Below, one piece after another: positions 12,434-64,000 of a DNA stretch of 64,000 bases. Origin of the DNA: Lagopus muta (Eukaryota; Chordata; Aves; Galliformes; Phasianidae). Where the stretch lies: NCBI RefSeq assembly GCF_023343835.1, contig NC_064437.1:51410972-51474971 (forward strand), given 5' to 3'. The notes below the pieces were generated by a model. It was not told where the DNA came from. It did no database searches and saw only the letters and a list, made by a program, of their open reading frames with translations. A program made the position numbers and the translations under genes. Positions within the stretch are counted from its first letter, which is position 1, and the number at the start of each line of letters is the position of its first letter.

Positions 12434-14356
12434 GTAAGCAGCTCTTTTCCATCATTTTTCTAATCGTGGCTGCTGTTTAGCTGTGCTTGTCCTCATTTGT
12501 TGTACCAAAAACTTTGCCATCCTGCTGTTATTCCTGTACTTTCCATCACATTATAACATTACACAGTCAGATGTCTGGTTTTGCTCCTTAAATGAACTAA
12601 TTCCAACACAGATTAGAGGTAGGAATCAGAATGTATTGCTTTCAGCGTGCTGATGTCTTCTTTATGTCCTTCTTCTCTGGCTATGGCAGAGATTGTATAT
12701 GTTTCAACTGATATTTTTTAACTTGGAAGAGCATTTTATGTTGAAACATCAATGTCAGCTCTTCCCTTGGCTTGTTGTTACAGTATGCTACTTGAATTCT
12801 TTATTTCTAGGAAGTTGCAACTGATAATTAAGTCACCATAAATGTAGCATGAGTCACGTGAAATGGAGTCAGAATACTTAAGTGTATCTGGAGGGAATAA
12901 TACTTATTCAAAGAGATATGCAGAAACAACAGCAAAAAGCAGAGCACTGCTAACTAGTTGATTCATATGCTGCTGGCACATTGATGAGAATTCCCGTTTT
13001 CTTAGTGGGCTATCTAAGCAGCCACTCTGCATAAACTATGGAGTGTAATTACTCTGACATATGGGAAGTTTCTGGCAGGCATAGACTTGGTATGGGCAGC
13101 AGCATAGCATCACCCTGCAAAGTCCCCTGGTACTGAAGACATGGCCAGCATGTTCTACTAGCTTAGCTATTTCTGAGCTTCTGTGTGGCAGATTAGTTTT
13201 TCAGGGACAGTCCTTTGGCATTGTGCAATGTAGCACTCTTCCTTTTCCCCTGTTTCTGCTCTCCTTGCTTCCGTATAGTTCCTGTACTTTTTGTATGTGA
13301 GTTTGAATGTATGAATATGCTGTTCTCTAGATCTGCTTCCTCCCTTGATTTATAAAAAAAGAAACTGAGCACTAAAAATTTTCCCTTAGCACATGGAATT
13401 CTCTTAGAACTCAACATATCTGTACCTGAATTTTACTTTAGAACGAAGTTCTGCAAGTCATCGTATGTAAAAGTATGTGTTTGTTGATGACTTGCTAAAT
13501 TAACAACAGGCATTGAACACTGAGTTTTCTTAGCCACACTTGTGCTGTAGCACTAAGAGAACAGCACAAGTTTTGAGTGTGTTACCTTTTAAAGATTTGG
13601 TGGAAGAAAGGAGAGAAAGAACCTAACAAAGTTTCTAAATTCAGGTTTGAGTTTCTTAATGTTACCTGGCTTTGAGTACTCTATTGCTTTGGCTATTCCT
13701 TCCTTCTATTTAAAGTCTTAAGGAATTGGCATAGTTAAGCATTAACATTAACATTATTAATTATATACTAAATGAATTCAAGTGGCAATTTTTTAGTCAA
13801 TATAAATTGAGTCTTAGCCCTGTTCGTTTAAGCAGCAAATCTGCTTATGTTTTCACAGAATTCCAGACTGCTCATCTATGCAGAGGCTTCAAATTTTGAA
13901 AAGCAGGTTCTTGTCCCATTCAGCTGCTGCTTTTAGTGCAATCAGTGATGCACCAGTTCTGAATTATGGTGGTGTGTGGGGAGTTGACTCATTCAGCATG
14001 ATGGTGGCTGAATGTGGCACCTGACTCAGTTGACTGGCAGGGCAGTGTTAGCACTTTGAGAGGCAGCTGGAGTCATTGAACTGCAATGGAGTCTAACTGA
14101 TAACAGAAAAATCTATCAGAATTGATAGAAATTATAGTCCTTGCAAAAAGTTTCTGCACTAGTATTTGAGATTTTTTTTCTTGACAGCTGTCTTCCTTTT
14201 ACTTCCAAGTTACATACAAGTATGTAATTTTCAAGTGTGAAGTAAGAAGTAGATATACTTGTTGATTATCAGGATAAGTGCATCTTATTCCCAATTTCAT
14301 GGAGGCAAGTAGCACAGTTGTGTGACTATGATTTTTTTGTTAACACCACAATTGTA
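12434..14356. other. Intergenic DNA
   Basis: No gene recognised. One short palindrome flanked by AP-1-type TGACTCA sites lies at 13,985-14,028. Confidence 0.65.
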
Positions 14357-14368
14357 ATTTTATTTGTA

Positions 14369-15431
14369 ATATCTTTGCTGGGTAAGGAGCTGTCTGGAGG
14401 GCCGGAGAGTGGTGGTGAATGGAGCTAAATTCAGCTGGCAACTGGTCACCAGGGGTGTTCCCCAGGAGTCGGTGCTGGGGCCTGTCCTCTTCCATATCTT
14501 TATTGATGATCTGGATGAGGGCATTGAGTGCCCCCTCAGTAACTTTGCAGATGATGGCAAATTGGCAGGAAGTGTGATCTGCCTGGGGATAGGGAGGCCC
14601 CACAGAGGGGTCTGGACAGGCTGGATCGCTGGGCTGAAGCCAACGAAATGAGATTCAATAAGACCAAGTAGCGGCTCCTGCACTTTGGCCACAATGACCT
14701 CAGGCAACACTACAGGCTTGAGGTAGAGTGGCTGGAAGACTGTGTAGAGGAAATGGACCTGGGGACATTGGTCAATGCTCGGCTGAAGATGAGCCAGCAG
14801 TATGTCCAGGTGGCCAAGAATGCCAATGGCATCCTGGCCTGTATCAGAAGTAGTGTTGCTAGCAGAAGCAGGGAAATAATTGTCCCCCTGTACTCAGCAC
14901 TGGTGAGGCCACACCTCAAGTCCTGTGTTCAGTTTTGGGCCCCTCACTGCAAGAAAGACATTGAGGGCCTGGAGCATGTGCCCAGAGAAGGGCAACGAAA
15001 CCAGTGAGGGGTCTGAAGCACAGACCTTATGGAGAGCAGCTGAAGGAGCCGGGATTGTTCAGTCTGGAGAAGAGGAAGCTCACGGGAGACCTTATCACTC
15101 CCTGCAACTACCAGAAGGGAGGCTGTAGTGAGTTGGGGGTCAGACTCTTCTCTTGTGTAGCTAGTGATAGGACTAGAGGGAATGGCCTCAAGTTGCACCA
15201 TGGGAGATTCAGGCTGGATGTTAGGAAATACTGCTTTTCTGAAAGAGTGGTCAGATGCTGGAATGGGCTGCCCAGGGAGGTGGTGGAATCACTGACACCC
15301 AAAGTGTTCAAGGAACATTAGGGCATGTTGAGGGACGTGGTTTAGTGAGAACTGTTGGTAATTGGTGGATGGTTGGACTGGTGATCTTGTAGATCCTTTC
15401 CAACCTTGTTGATTCTGTGATTTTATTTGTA
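14369..15431 (+). mobile_element. CR1 LINE, 5'-truncated, ~1.05 kb
   Basis: The sequence covers the C-terminal part of CR1 ORF2 and the 3' UTR. Fragments read [20 protein letters not shown] and [10 protein letters not shown] (FADD catalytic box), then the C-terminal region ending near 15,321, but in shifted frames, so the reverse transcriptase is dead. The 3' tail is the CR1 type ending GATTCTGTG. A 12-bp direct repeat, ATTTTATTTGTA, flanks it at 14,357-14,368 and 15,420-15,431. Confidence 0.95.
14409..15321 (+). pseudogene. CR1 ORF2 reverse transcriptase remnant
   Basis: Three open pieces (14,409-14,651; 14,753-15,007; 15,004-15,321) in different frames together match the end of the CR1 reverse transcriptase. 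Frameshifts and stops between them show decay. The endonuclease and the N-terminal RT part are absent. Confidence 0.85.
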
Positions 15432-16152
15432 CCTGGACTGTGCTAGGTAAAGTTGAATTTCATTTGGCTTCCTTGTGCTTATGATCACATGTGGTCCCTC
15501 CTTAATCCTGCTTGCTTAGTAAGGTCAGTATTAAGTGTCACCTCAAGTCTTTACCAAATGTTTTACTCCAAAGAATTCAAGCCTTGCTCTGACAATGGAT
15601 TCCTCTGGATGGAGTCCAGAGTCCCCATTTGCTTTTGCTGCCAATCATTAAGAGTTTCTGAATTTCTCACTTATAAATCCCTTGTGAGATGAAGTGATAC
15701 TACAGTGTTATGCCTTGGTCCTCCTCTGTAAAAGCAATGAAAAAAGAAATCTTTGTAACTTGATTTCCTGATATGAAGAGTCAGAAACCAGTTTTTGTAC
15801 TCAGTACTCTGAAAATTAACAAATCATCCTTCTAAGAGACTTCAGTTTTAAATGATTGGCCTCATAGTTTTGACTTCTTCCAACCTCTGCCAATAGATTA
15901 CATTTTACTGAAATTGTATTTAAAGTACTGTACCTGTTTAAAATTGCACAGTGGTACTGATAGGTGAAGCAAGGGATTACAAGTGATGTTCATGTGCATT
16001 GGTTTGTGCAGCGGCAGTGCTGACTGGGTACAACTTAAACTGAGATGTAAACTTACATGTTTGTATCTCTTTGTGTTCAAGAAGCTTATGAAATGGCTTA
16101 ACCTTAGCATTAGTCTGTTGTTGTCTTGCATAATTATTGCAGCTTTAGCATT

Positions 16153-16190
16153 TAAAAAAAAAAAGGGGAAAAAAAAAAAAAAGAAAAACA
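16153..16190 (+). repeat. A-rich tract
   Basis: Two A-runs of 12 and 14 separated by GGGG, directly before the CR1 fragment. Confidence 0.8.
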
Positions 16191-16227
16191 ACACCAGGCT
16201 TCCAATGAGACTAGTATCCTTACTTGG

Positions 16228-16443
16228 AAAGACGAAAATCAACAGTCCTTATTCAGAGGGTGTTCACAGAACTGTCTGCTCAGAGAAGCTGTGGATGTTG
16301 CATTCCTTGGAAGTATTCAAGGCCAGGTTTGATGAGGATTCATCAGCCTGCTGTAGTGGGAGGTGATTCTGCCCATGGTGTGGAGGTTGGAACTGGAAGG
16401 TCTTTGAGGTCACTTCCAACCCAAACCATCTGGTGATTCCATG
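16228..16443 (+). mobile_element. CR1 3'-end fragment
   Basis: Matches the CR1 3' end: 'TTATTCAGAGGGTG', 'CTTGGAAGTATTCAAGGCC', then 'CACTTCCAACCCAAACCAT'. It is preceded by a mixed A/G run at 16,153-16,190. No coding capacity. Confidence 0.85.
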
Positions 16444-17387
16444 TGCTCCCTGCCTAAGTAACTTGTAGAACCATGGAGTGGTAGTGAAATCAAGGATATT
16501 AGTAAGTTTAAGCATGTCCTTAAATCTAGTAGTTTTAAGGCAAAATGCAGGCTTATCTATAAATAATAGAAATCTGCTATGATGGACAAAAAGGATTAAG
16601 CATGAAGTAATTTCATTTAAACTGAATCATGAGCATACTCACCCTGGAATGTTAGCATCATCTTCAACAAATACTACACTGCAACAGGGGAAAAGCTGTA
16701 GAGCAAAATGTTTAGTGCTAAGAAGCTGACATATTTGAAGCTTTTATTTCTATTCTGTCCTAGCTGTATACCCATTCAGCAGGTGGAGTGTAGTTAGAGG
16801 CATTCCAAAAACCTATTTCTTTAGTTTTGTTGTAAGTGAATCCAGTTTATACACTGTGAACCCTCTGCAGTCCAAACCAGGTAATGCTATACTTTTTGTT
16901 TTAATATTGCATCCAAGAGAAACATTGTTAAGAGCATTATGATTGTATAGCAACTTCAGGAGGATAAATAACTATTTTGCAGTCTTTTGTTGTCTTTTCC
17001 CCCAACAAGAACACTGCAGGAACCAGTTTACTTCTACTGCAACTAATAAAGTCCTGCTGAAAAACATGTAGTATTATGACTAATAAGGAACCAAAAACCT
17101 TATTATTTCTGGGCACTGCCATGAAATTACTGCACCAGTTTATCTTAAAGTACCTAGTATTCAGTTTCTCTACTTATAAAACACCAAGCCCTATCCTATC
17201 TCTCCTCCTTAAATTATTAGAGTTGGGAGCACAACAGAAATAGTGTGTGAAGCATTCAGTTAAAATGAATATAATGCTATGATTTCCAAAACCCTTAGTG
17301 TTTTGGCTTTTTTTTTTTTTGCCTATTCAGCCACAGTAAGAGTCATCCGTACAGAAAAAACAAACATGCACGTACACAACATACAAG

Positions 17388-18823
17388 TTACATATTCCCA
17401 GTTTTATTTTCATGGAATGCTAATTTAGTTACAGTATGGCAGTTCATAACTATTGAAATGTGACATTAATTCATCTCCAATGCTGCAGAACAGTCTTGAT
17501 TTATATAGTTTTAAAACAATCTTATTTTACATAGTTGAGGTCTCTGGTGGTTTTTAAGCTCTGATGCTTAAGCACACAGCAAGCTACAAACCTTAGGTTT
17601 TATATTTATACATTTTTTTTTTTTTTGTTTTCAGACAACTGCTGTCTGCTGTAAGTTATCTATAATTTAATATTTATAAAAGTGCATATACTGGTACATA
17701 TGCACATTTAGAAATGCACCTTTGCTACTGCCTCCCTTTTATAAAAAGCTGTTAAACGTACAGCCATATTATTCTCACTCACTGCTATTAAGTCCTTTAC
17801 TATCTTTATTACATGATTTTAACTATTCAAGTCCCTCAAACTGGATGTAGGTATTTCTATGTATATGTTTTCCTAAAGAAAAAAATCTGTCCTATTCCTT
17901 TAAGAAGCTTTAAATCATGCATCAATTTAGTAAACAGTCACTTTAGCGTGGATTTTAAAATCCTAGACAGTGTAAAATCTACTTCTGGAAAATGTTTGTA
18001 TATTTATTTTCTTTTTAGTTACAAAAAAATATATAGGATTGAAACATACTGAATACATGCATCTCTCCAAGTGGCTATATTCTAGCCTTATAGATAAATT
18101 AAAAAAAGTACACCCCTGCTAAAAGGATGCAAAAATGGCCTCAAATAGACCACTACCTGTAGTTAGTATAACTCATTACATTAAAAAGTTCAAGTTGGCT
18201 GTTCTCTCAAGATGGTGTCAAAAGACTGAAGAGTGTATTTATACTCAATATACAAAGGTGGGTGCACATACCTAGTGCCATTTAATTACTCTGTACTTTC
18301 AAGGCTTCTAGGCTTTGCCTCTGGTGATACAAGTTCTGAAATGATCTGAAGTGAAAGTTTAAGTTGAATTCTTTTAATACATGATAAAAGCAAGTTGTGT
18401 TTAAAAGAAAAATGTACACAGAGCAACCTAAAGTATTCACTGAAACAACTGTACAGAACTACTACAGATACAGAAAGAAATAATAGTGGACTTATTTCAA
18501 ACAGAAATAACACTTGATAACATCTGTAAAAACCTGCTTTGTTTTATTCTTCTACCAAGTTAAGAATTTGCAGCCATTCAGAACAAGTAGAATTCAAACC
18601 ACCTCACAATGTTTACATTTAAAGTTATTCTATACAGTGCAAATGTTTAAGACAGAATAACTCCCCGGTGAGACAGGTGACACTACTCAGTGTCAGCGTT
18701 TTGAAGATTCTTCAATAAGTATTTACACATTAAGCTAAAGGTTCACTATATATGCTTTGAAGTTTGCTGAATATCAGCAGAAAAAATTGTGAACTAGCAG
18801 CAGTTGTGTTACAAATATGATGG
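17388..18823 (-). other. BTAF1: BTAF1 3' UTR (predicted extent)
   Basis: AT-rich, stop-rich sequence from the TAA to just past an AATAAA on the minus strand at 17,403-17,408. It includes one Pumilio-type TGTAAATA at 18,720-18,727 (minus). The boundary is an inference; other AATAAA copies near 17,807 and 18,002 could give shorter forms. Confidence 0.7.
17403..17408 (-). promoter_or_regulatory. BTAF1 polyadenylation signal AATAAA
   Basis: The minus strand reads AATAAA. Starting about 20 nt further on it becomes GT-rich (TTGTATGTTGTGTACGTGCA), a good downstream element. The last stop codon is 1.4 kb upstream. Confidence 0.7.
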
Positions 18824-60016
<41,193 letters not shown>

Positions 60017-60324
60017 GGCCGCCCGGCGCAGTGCCCGGCGGGAGGCGAGCGGCGGGACGACGGGCAGGGGACCGGCGCCGCGGCGGCAGGGGGGAAGGCG
60101 TGGGGCCTAGCTGCGGGCCTCTCGTGCGCCGCGCCCGGCCTCGGCCCCGCCGGGGCTCCGCAGGCAGCGGCTGAGCGCGGCTGTGGTCGATAGCGGTCGG
60201 GGGCTCGCTCCGCCTGAAAAGGCGGCGGCGGTCCAGGCGACGGCGGCGCGCGGCCCTCGGAGCGCGGGTTAAAGCCTCAATTCCCCCATCGCCGGGGCGA
60301 AGCCCAATGCCTGGTTTTATACGA

Positions 60325-60336
60325 GCAGCCATCTTG
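60325..60336 (-). promoter_or_regulatory. YY1 / TISU-like element
   Basis: The minus strand reads CAAGATGGCTGC, matching 11 of 12 positions of the TISU consensus SAASATGGCGGC, which combines a YY1 site with a start codon for very short leaders. Its ATG is not in the BTAF1 frame. Confidence 0.6.
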
Positions 60337-61110
60337 TATTTATTCCCTTCCTCCATGATAGCCGCTTCCTGATTGGCAAGAGCGCCCGGCCGCAGCCAAT
60401 GGAGAGAGCGCTTCCAAGAGCGGGGAGGGCGGGCGCACTCAGCACCCGGGCTGAGCAGGGCCGGCCGCGGAGCCCGCCGAGCCGGCTGGGAGCGGGGCGC
60501 CGGGCTCCGGCGGGCCGCGCCATCCGCGCGCGGGAGGAGGGAGGAGCGCGAGGACGAGCTCCGCGGTCCCCATCCCCGAGGAGCTAAGAGGGGCGCGAGA
60601 AGGCGCGGACGCGCGTTTCCACCTCGGCCCGCCGAGCGCCGGCGCGTCTCTGCCAGCGCGACGGGAAAGGGCGGCGCGAGCCCGGGGAGCTCATGCCGCG
60701 GCCCCTGCTCGCTGAGGTGCGCCGTCCCTCGGCCTTCGCCCCGGCGATGCGGCGCCGCCCAGGAGCCCCGCGCTGACTGCAACTCCCGGCGTGCAGCGCG
60801 CCCGCCGCCGCACCTGCGCAGCACGGCCTGGCGGGGCGGGTCGCTGCTGCTGCTTCGCGGCCCGTCGGCGCTGCGGAGCGGTCGTTCTGTCGGGGCCGAA
60901 AGCGGAGCTGGGTGCTGAGAGCCGCGTCCGGTGACCGGTTTCTCGGCCGTTCTTTTCGGTCGCGGCGGTTCTCGCCGCCATCGACCCGGCGCGGCCCGGT
61001 CACGGCGGCCCTCCCGCTCTCTGCCGTGCCCCGAGGCGCTGAGGGCCCCGCGCCGGGACGGCCGCCGAACTGAGCGGGCTGTGCCGTTACCTCAGGATCC
61101 AAGGGAAGAG

Positions 61111-63365
61111 AAATCTGGAAATCAGACGGAGGAAGAGTTTTGGAATTAATCTGCATTAATGAGCCCAGACCGGGATGTAAATAGAGCTGGCGCACGTAAC
61201 CTTTCATTTGATGAATTGAAAACAATCATAGATTTCTTTTTTCCTATGAGTTACTCATAAACTTACATAAATGCACTGCATAGTGCCACTGGGTGAAGTC
61301 TTCATTTGCAGCCCCCTGCGGTATGCACAGCCTGATGAGCCCTCAGAGAGACGTTTCTGCTTGCCCCCAGCCTTCCTGAGGAGAGGTTTGCTTTTCTCTG
61401 TGGTAAACTCCCAATATGGAATCGTTCCTCAGTAATACGCATATCCCACTTAGACACAGTTCCATCTGCATCCTCGCCCTCTTTGTATAGTTCTTTAACA
61501 GAGACACAGCTACACTCTACCTCTGGCACATGGGTCCTGCCTGCACCTGAGTAACCCAGGAAGGCGCCCCTCCAGAGCACTGGGGAGCAGAACAGCTCTG
61601 CCTGCCTGTTCCCTCTCCTATTCTTTGGTGTGAGAACAGTGGTGATGAGGAATGGATGCTGAAAGCAGCGAGTCCAGAAGTACCAACCACCAGCAACACG
61701 AATCAACTGGAGGCCTCACATCACAGAACGTGACCAGAGCAAACCCCAGGCTTCATTTTCTGTGGCAGAGACAGTTTTTGTCACAGTGCTGTGCTCAGTG
61801 ACCCAGATAAAGTCTGTTCCGTCTCACGGAGCTGAGGTAAGAACTACCTTTAGGTAGCACAGTACACATCCCATAGCAGAATATAAAGAAAAGTACCTGT
61901 AGCTTTAGATGGAGATCAGAAAACTCTTACTGAAACACGTCTACTCCCAAACTACTCACACCTCCCCCCGCCATCAAAGAACCAATAAATGCACTTCTCT
62001 GCTCCCAAAACTAAGGGGCCTCTCATGATGTGTGCGTGTGCCTGGGTCCCAATGCATGACCTGAGGTACATAACACCTCCTGCTCCCTGTGTATACATGA
62101 CATCCAATGGTGGGTGCTTGCTTATTCAGCCACATGATTGGGAATAGCAAGGAGGAAGTAGGGCAGAGAATAGCAAGGGTAAGGGTGGATCTGTTTTCCT
62201 TCTATGTTAGATGCTGTTGACAATGATGCATGTAGCAAACATCCTGAATAATATTTCTGCTTTTGTTTAGCCAGGAGCCAGCAACTGTTCTTTCCTGCCG
62301 TGCATGAAATGACCCTCAGGTGCTATTTCCAATATCTGTGCAATTCTAGCATCCCATTTCCAATTTCCATGTAACTCTAAGATCCTATGTCCTCTTAGGT
62401 TCCTTAAAAACATTTTGTGCACTGTTCCAACAGCACATAAGATGAAGTACCCATCAAGAATGCTACAAAATTTGTTTTGAACAGCTCCATAGCAGTTATC
62501 TTACCTGATAAAAAGAAGTGCAGGGAAAATATTGGTGATGGATCTTACAGACTGAATACTTGCTGAAATGATGATAAACCAGAGTCCATGTGAAATAATC
62601 TGTAAGAGAAAGAATGATCTAAGCATTTTAGACTGAAACACAATTCATCCAAGTTTGACATTATATATTTTTATATTTTGATGGGGCATTTGTGAAAAGT
62701 AAACTTTTATTTAGCTGTTCACTTATATCTTCAGTAGTTCAATCTATATCCTACAATATGAAAACCAATTCTTCTTTATCCATTCTTTATGTGAATTCTT
62801 TTTGCACATTTTATTTTTCCCCATTTTTTCTCAAGAAGTAGCTACACATTCTCTCCTGTTTCTTTTTGTGTGTATTAAGATTATCTCTCCTCTGTAGATC
62901 TGCTGTGTGCCAGTATACTCTCTGAAACCTCTTCCTAAATTAGATAAAACTTATTAATTTGTAGTTGGTTGGTGTGTTTTGGTCACCATTTCTTGCATTG
63001 ATCTCAATCATTTTTAGTTTGTGTGTTCCTTCTCCAGCCAACTGTGTCCACTTGTGAACTTTTGTTGCTTTCTCTGCAGGTTGACAGCAATTGAAACTGT
63101 CTTATTTACCAGGTGTGCCCACAGAGTATGGGAAAAATGTGCTGTGCAGACAGGAGCTGAAAGAAGCATAGTGTTGCTGGTGAAATCCCTCCAGATTAGG
63201 ATCTGACAAACAATAATCTTCTATATATTCTAGACTCCTAATTTTACTTTTCCCGTTGACTTTTCTTGTCCTGAAAGATTGTCTTGCTTAGGATCACAGC
63301 AACCTTTCTGTAACTGTAGGGATGACATTTGATACCTCCTAGTCTGGTGAAAACACATAATTGCA
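61111..63365. other. Upstream flank of BTAF1, no gene recognised
   Basis: GC falls back from the CpG island. An open stretch at 61,302-61,706 (minus, 134 codons) has no recognisable domain. A strong plus-strand donor, GAGCTGAG|GTAAGA, ends at 61,832. Nothing else is supported. Confidence 0.6.
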
Positions 63366-63836
63366 TAGAATCATAGGAGTTGGAAGGGACTCTTAAAGGC
63401 CATCTGGTTCAACTCTCCTGCAATGAACAAGGACATCTACAGCTCCATCAGGTGCTCAGAGCCCCCTCCAGCCTGACCTTGGGTGTGTCCAGGGATGGGG
63501 CACCCACCACCTCTCTGGACAACCCGTGCTGGTGCCTCACCATTCTTGCTGTAAAAAACTTCTTCCTTACCTTTGATTGTATCTCCTTTCTTTTAGTTTG
63601 AAACCATTTCCCCTTGTCCTGTAACAGCAGATCCTGCTAAAGAGTCTGTGCCTTTCTTTCCTACAGCAGCCCCTTAGATACTGGAAGGCTGCTCTCAGGT
63701 CTCCTGGAGCCTTCTCTTCTCCAGGCTGAACACAGCCTCAGCTCTCTCAGCCTGTCCTCACAGGGGAGGCATTCCACTCCTTGGATCAGATTTGTGGCTT
63801 TCCTCTGGATGCACTCCAACAGGTCCCTCCTGTACA
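63366..63836 (-). mobile_element. CR1 fragment upstream of BTAF1
   Basis: About 470 nt: 'ATAGAATCATAGGAGTTGG', 'CATCTGGTTCAACTC', 'CATTTCCCCTTGTCCTGT', 'CTCTTCTCCAGGCTGAACA'. Minus orientation, non-coding 3' portion. Confidence 0.94.
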
Positions 63837-64000
63837 AATTTCATAATTGTTTGCATGTATTTCAGTAACTTTCAATTTGATTTTTATAGTCTCTCGTAAA
63901 TATTGTCTGAATAGAAGCTAGTATAGGATTTGTTGCATGGCCTTCTTCAAAACCTCCTCAAAAAGTAGCAATATGCACACAGCCTGCCTTTGAAGTCTTC

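Larger units (their letters stand above)
15432..17387. other. Intergenic DNA between the CR1 and the BTAF1 3' end
   Basis: AT-rich, with the CR1 fragment at 16,228-16,443 and no gene recognised. Confidence 0.7.

Noticed and set aside
60373-60918. A 181-codon plus-strand ORF in the same island
   Set aside because: Same GC-driven openness, Arg/Ala/Gly-rich, no domain, no splice or poly(A) support.
60584-61225. A 213-codon minus-strand ORF upstream of BTAF1
   Set aside because: Spans the island edge with low-complexity composition. A donor-like CTGAG|GTAACG near 61,092 might mark an upstream non-coding exon, but nothing joins it in frame.
61302-61706. A 134-codon minus-strand ORF
   Set aside because: No recognisable domain and no flanking splice pattern; left as chance without conservation data.

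Overview
The window is vertebrate nuclear DNA, almost certainly from a bird. It carries many CR1 LINE fragments with the avian-type 3' tail. The single clear protein-coding gene is intron-rich and encodes a protein that I recognise as BTAF1 (TAF172, the vertebrate Mot1 homologue), very close to the mammalian protein. The species cannot be fixed from the sequence alone; a galliform such as chicken is the best guess.

Layout: (1) 1-17,385 is intergenic DNA downstream of the gene. The first ~640 bases look like the end of a 3' UTR, possibly CPEB3, which lies tail-to-tail with BTAF1 in mammals. This stretch also has an orphan CpG island at 10.9-11.35 kb with a CTCF-like site and splice signals, and several CR1 copies, one ~1.05 kb long and flanked by a 12-bp direct repeat. 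(2) 17,388-60,350, minus strand, is BTAF1. I placed all 38 coding exons. The joined reading frame is 5,535 nt (1,844 codons plus stop) with intact splice phases at every junction and no frameshift or internal stop. It encodes HEAT repeats, a Mot1-type central region and a C-terminal Swi2/Snf2 ATPase ([26 protein letters not shown]). (3) 59.64-61.1 kb is the CpG-island promoter, with YY1/TISU-like, CCAAT, ETS and TATA-like motifs. (4) 61.1-64 kb is upstream flank, ending in a minus-strand CR1.

BTAF1 is an ATPase that removes TBP from DNA and redistributes it between promoters (known function of the family). No operon, CRISPR, phage or bacterial system is present, and I see no second complete protein-coding gene. 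The best leads are a minor-spliceosome (U12-type) intron 24, an upstream ORF that would overlap the BTAF1 start, the orphan CpG island with a candidate spliced transcript, and a GC-rich membrane-protein-like small ORF in intron 1.
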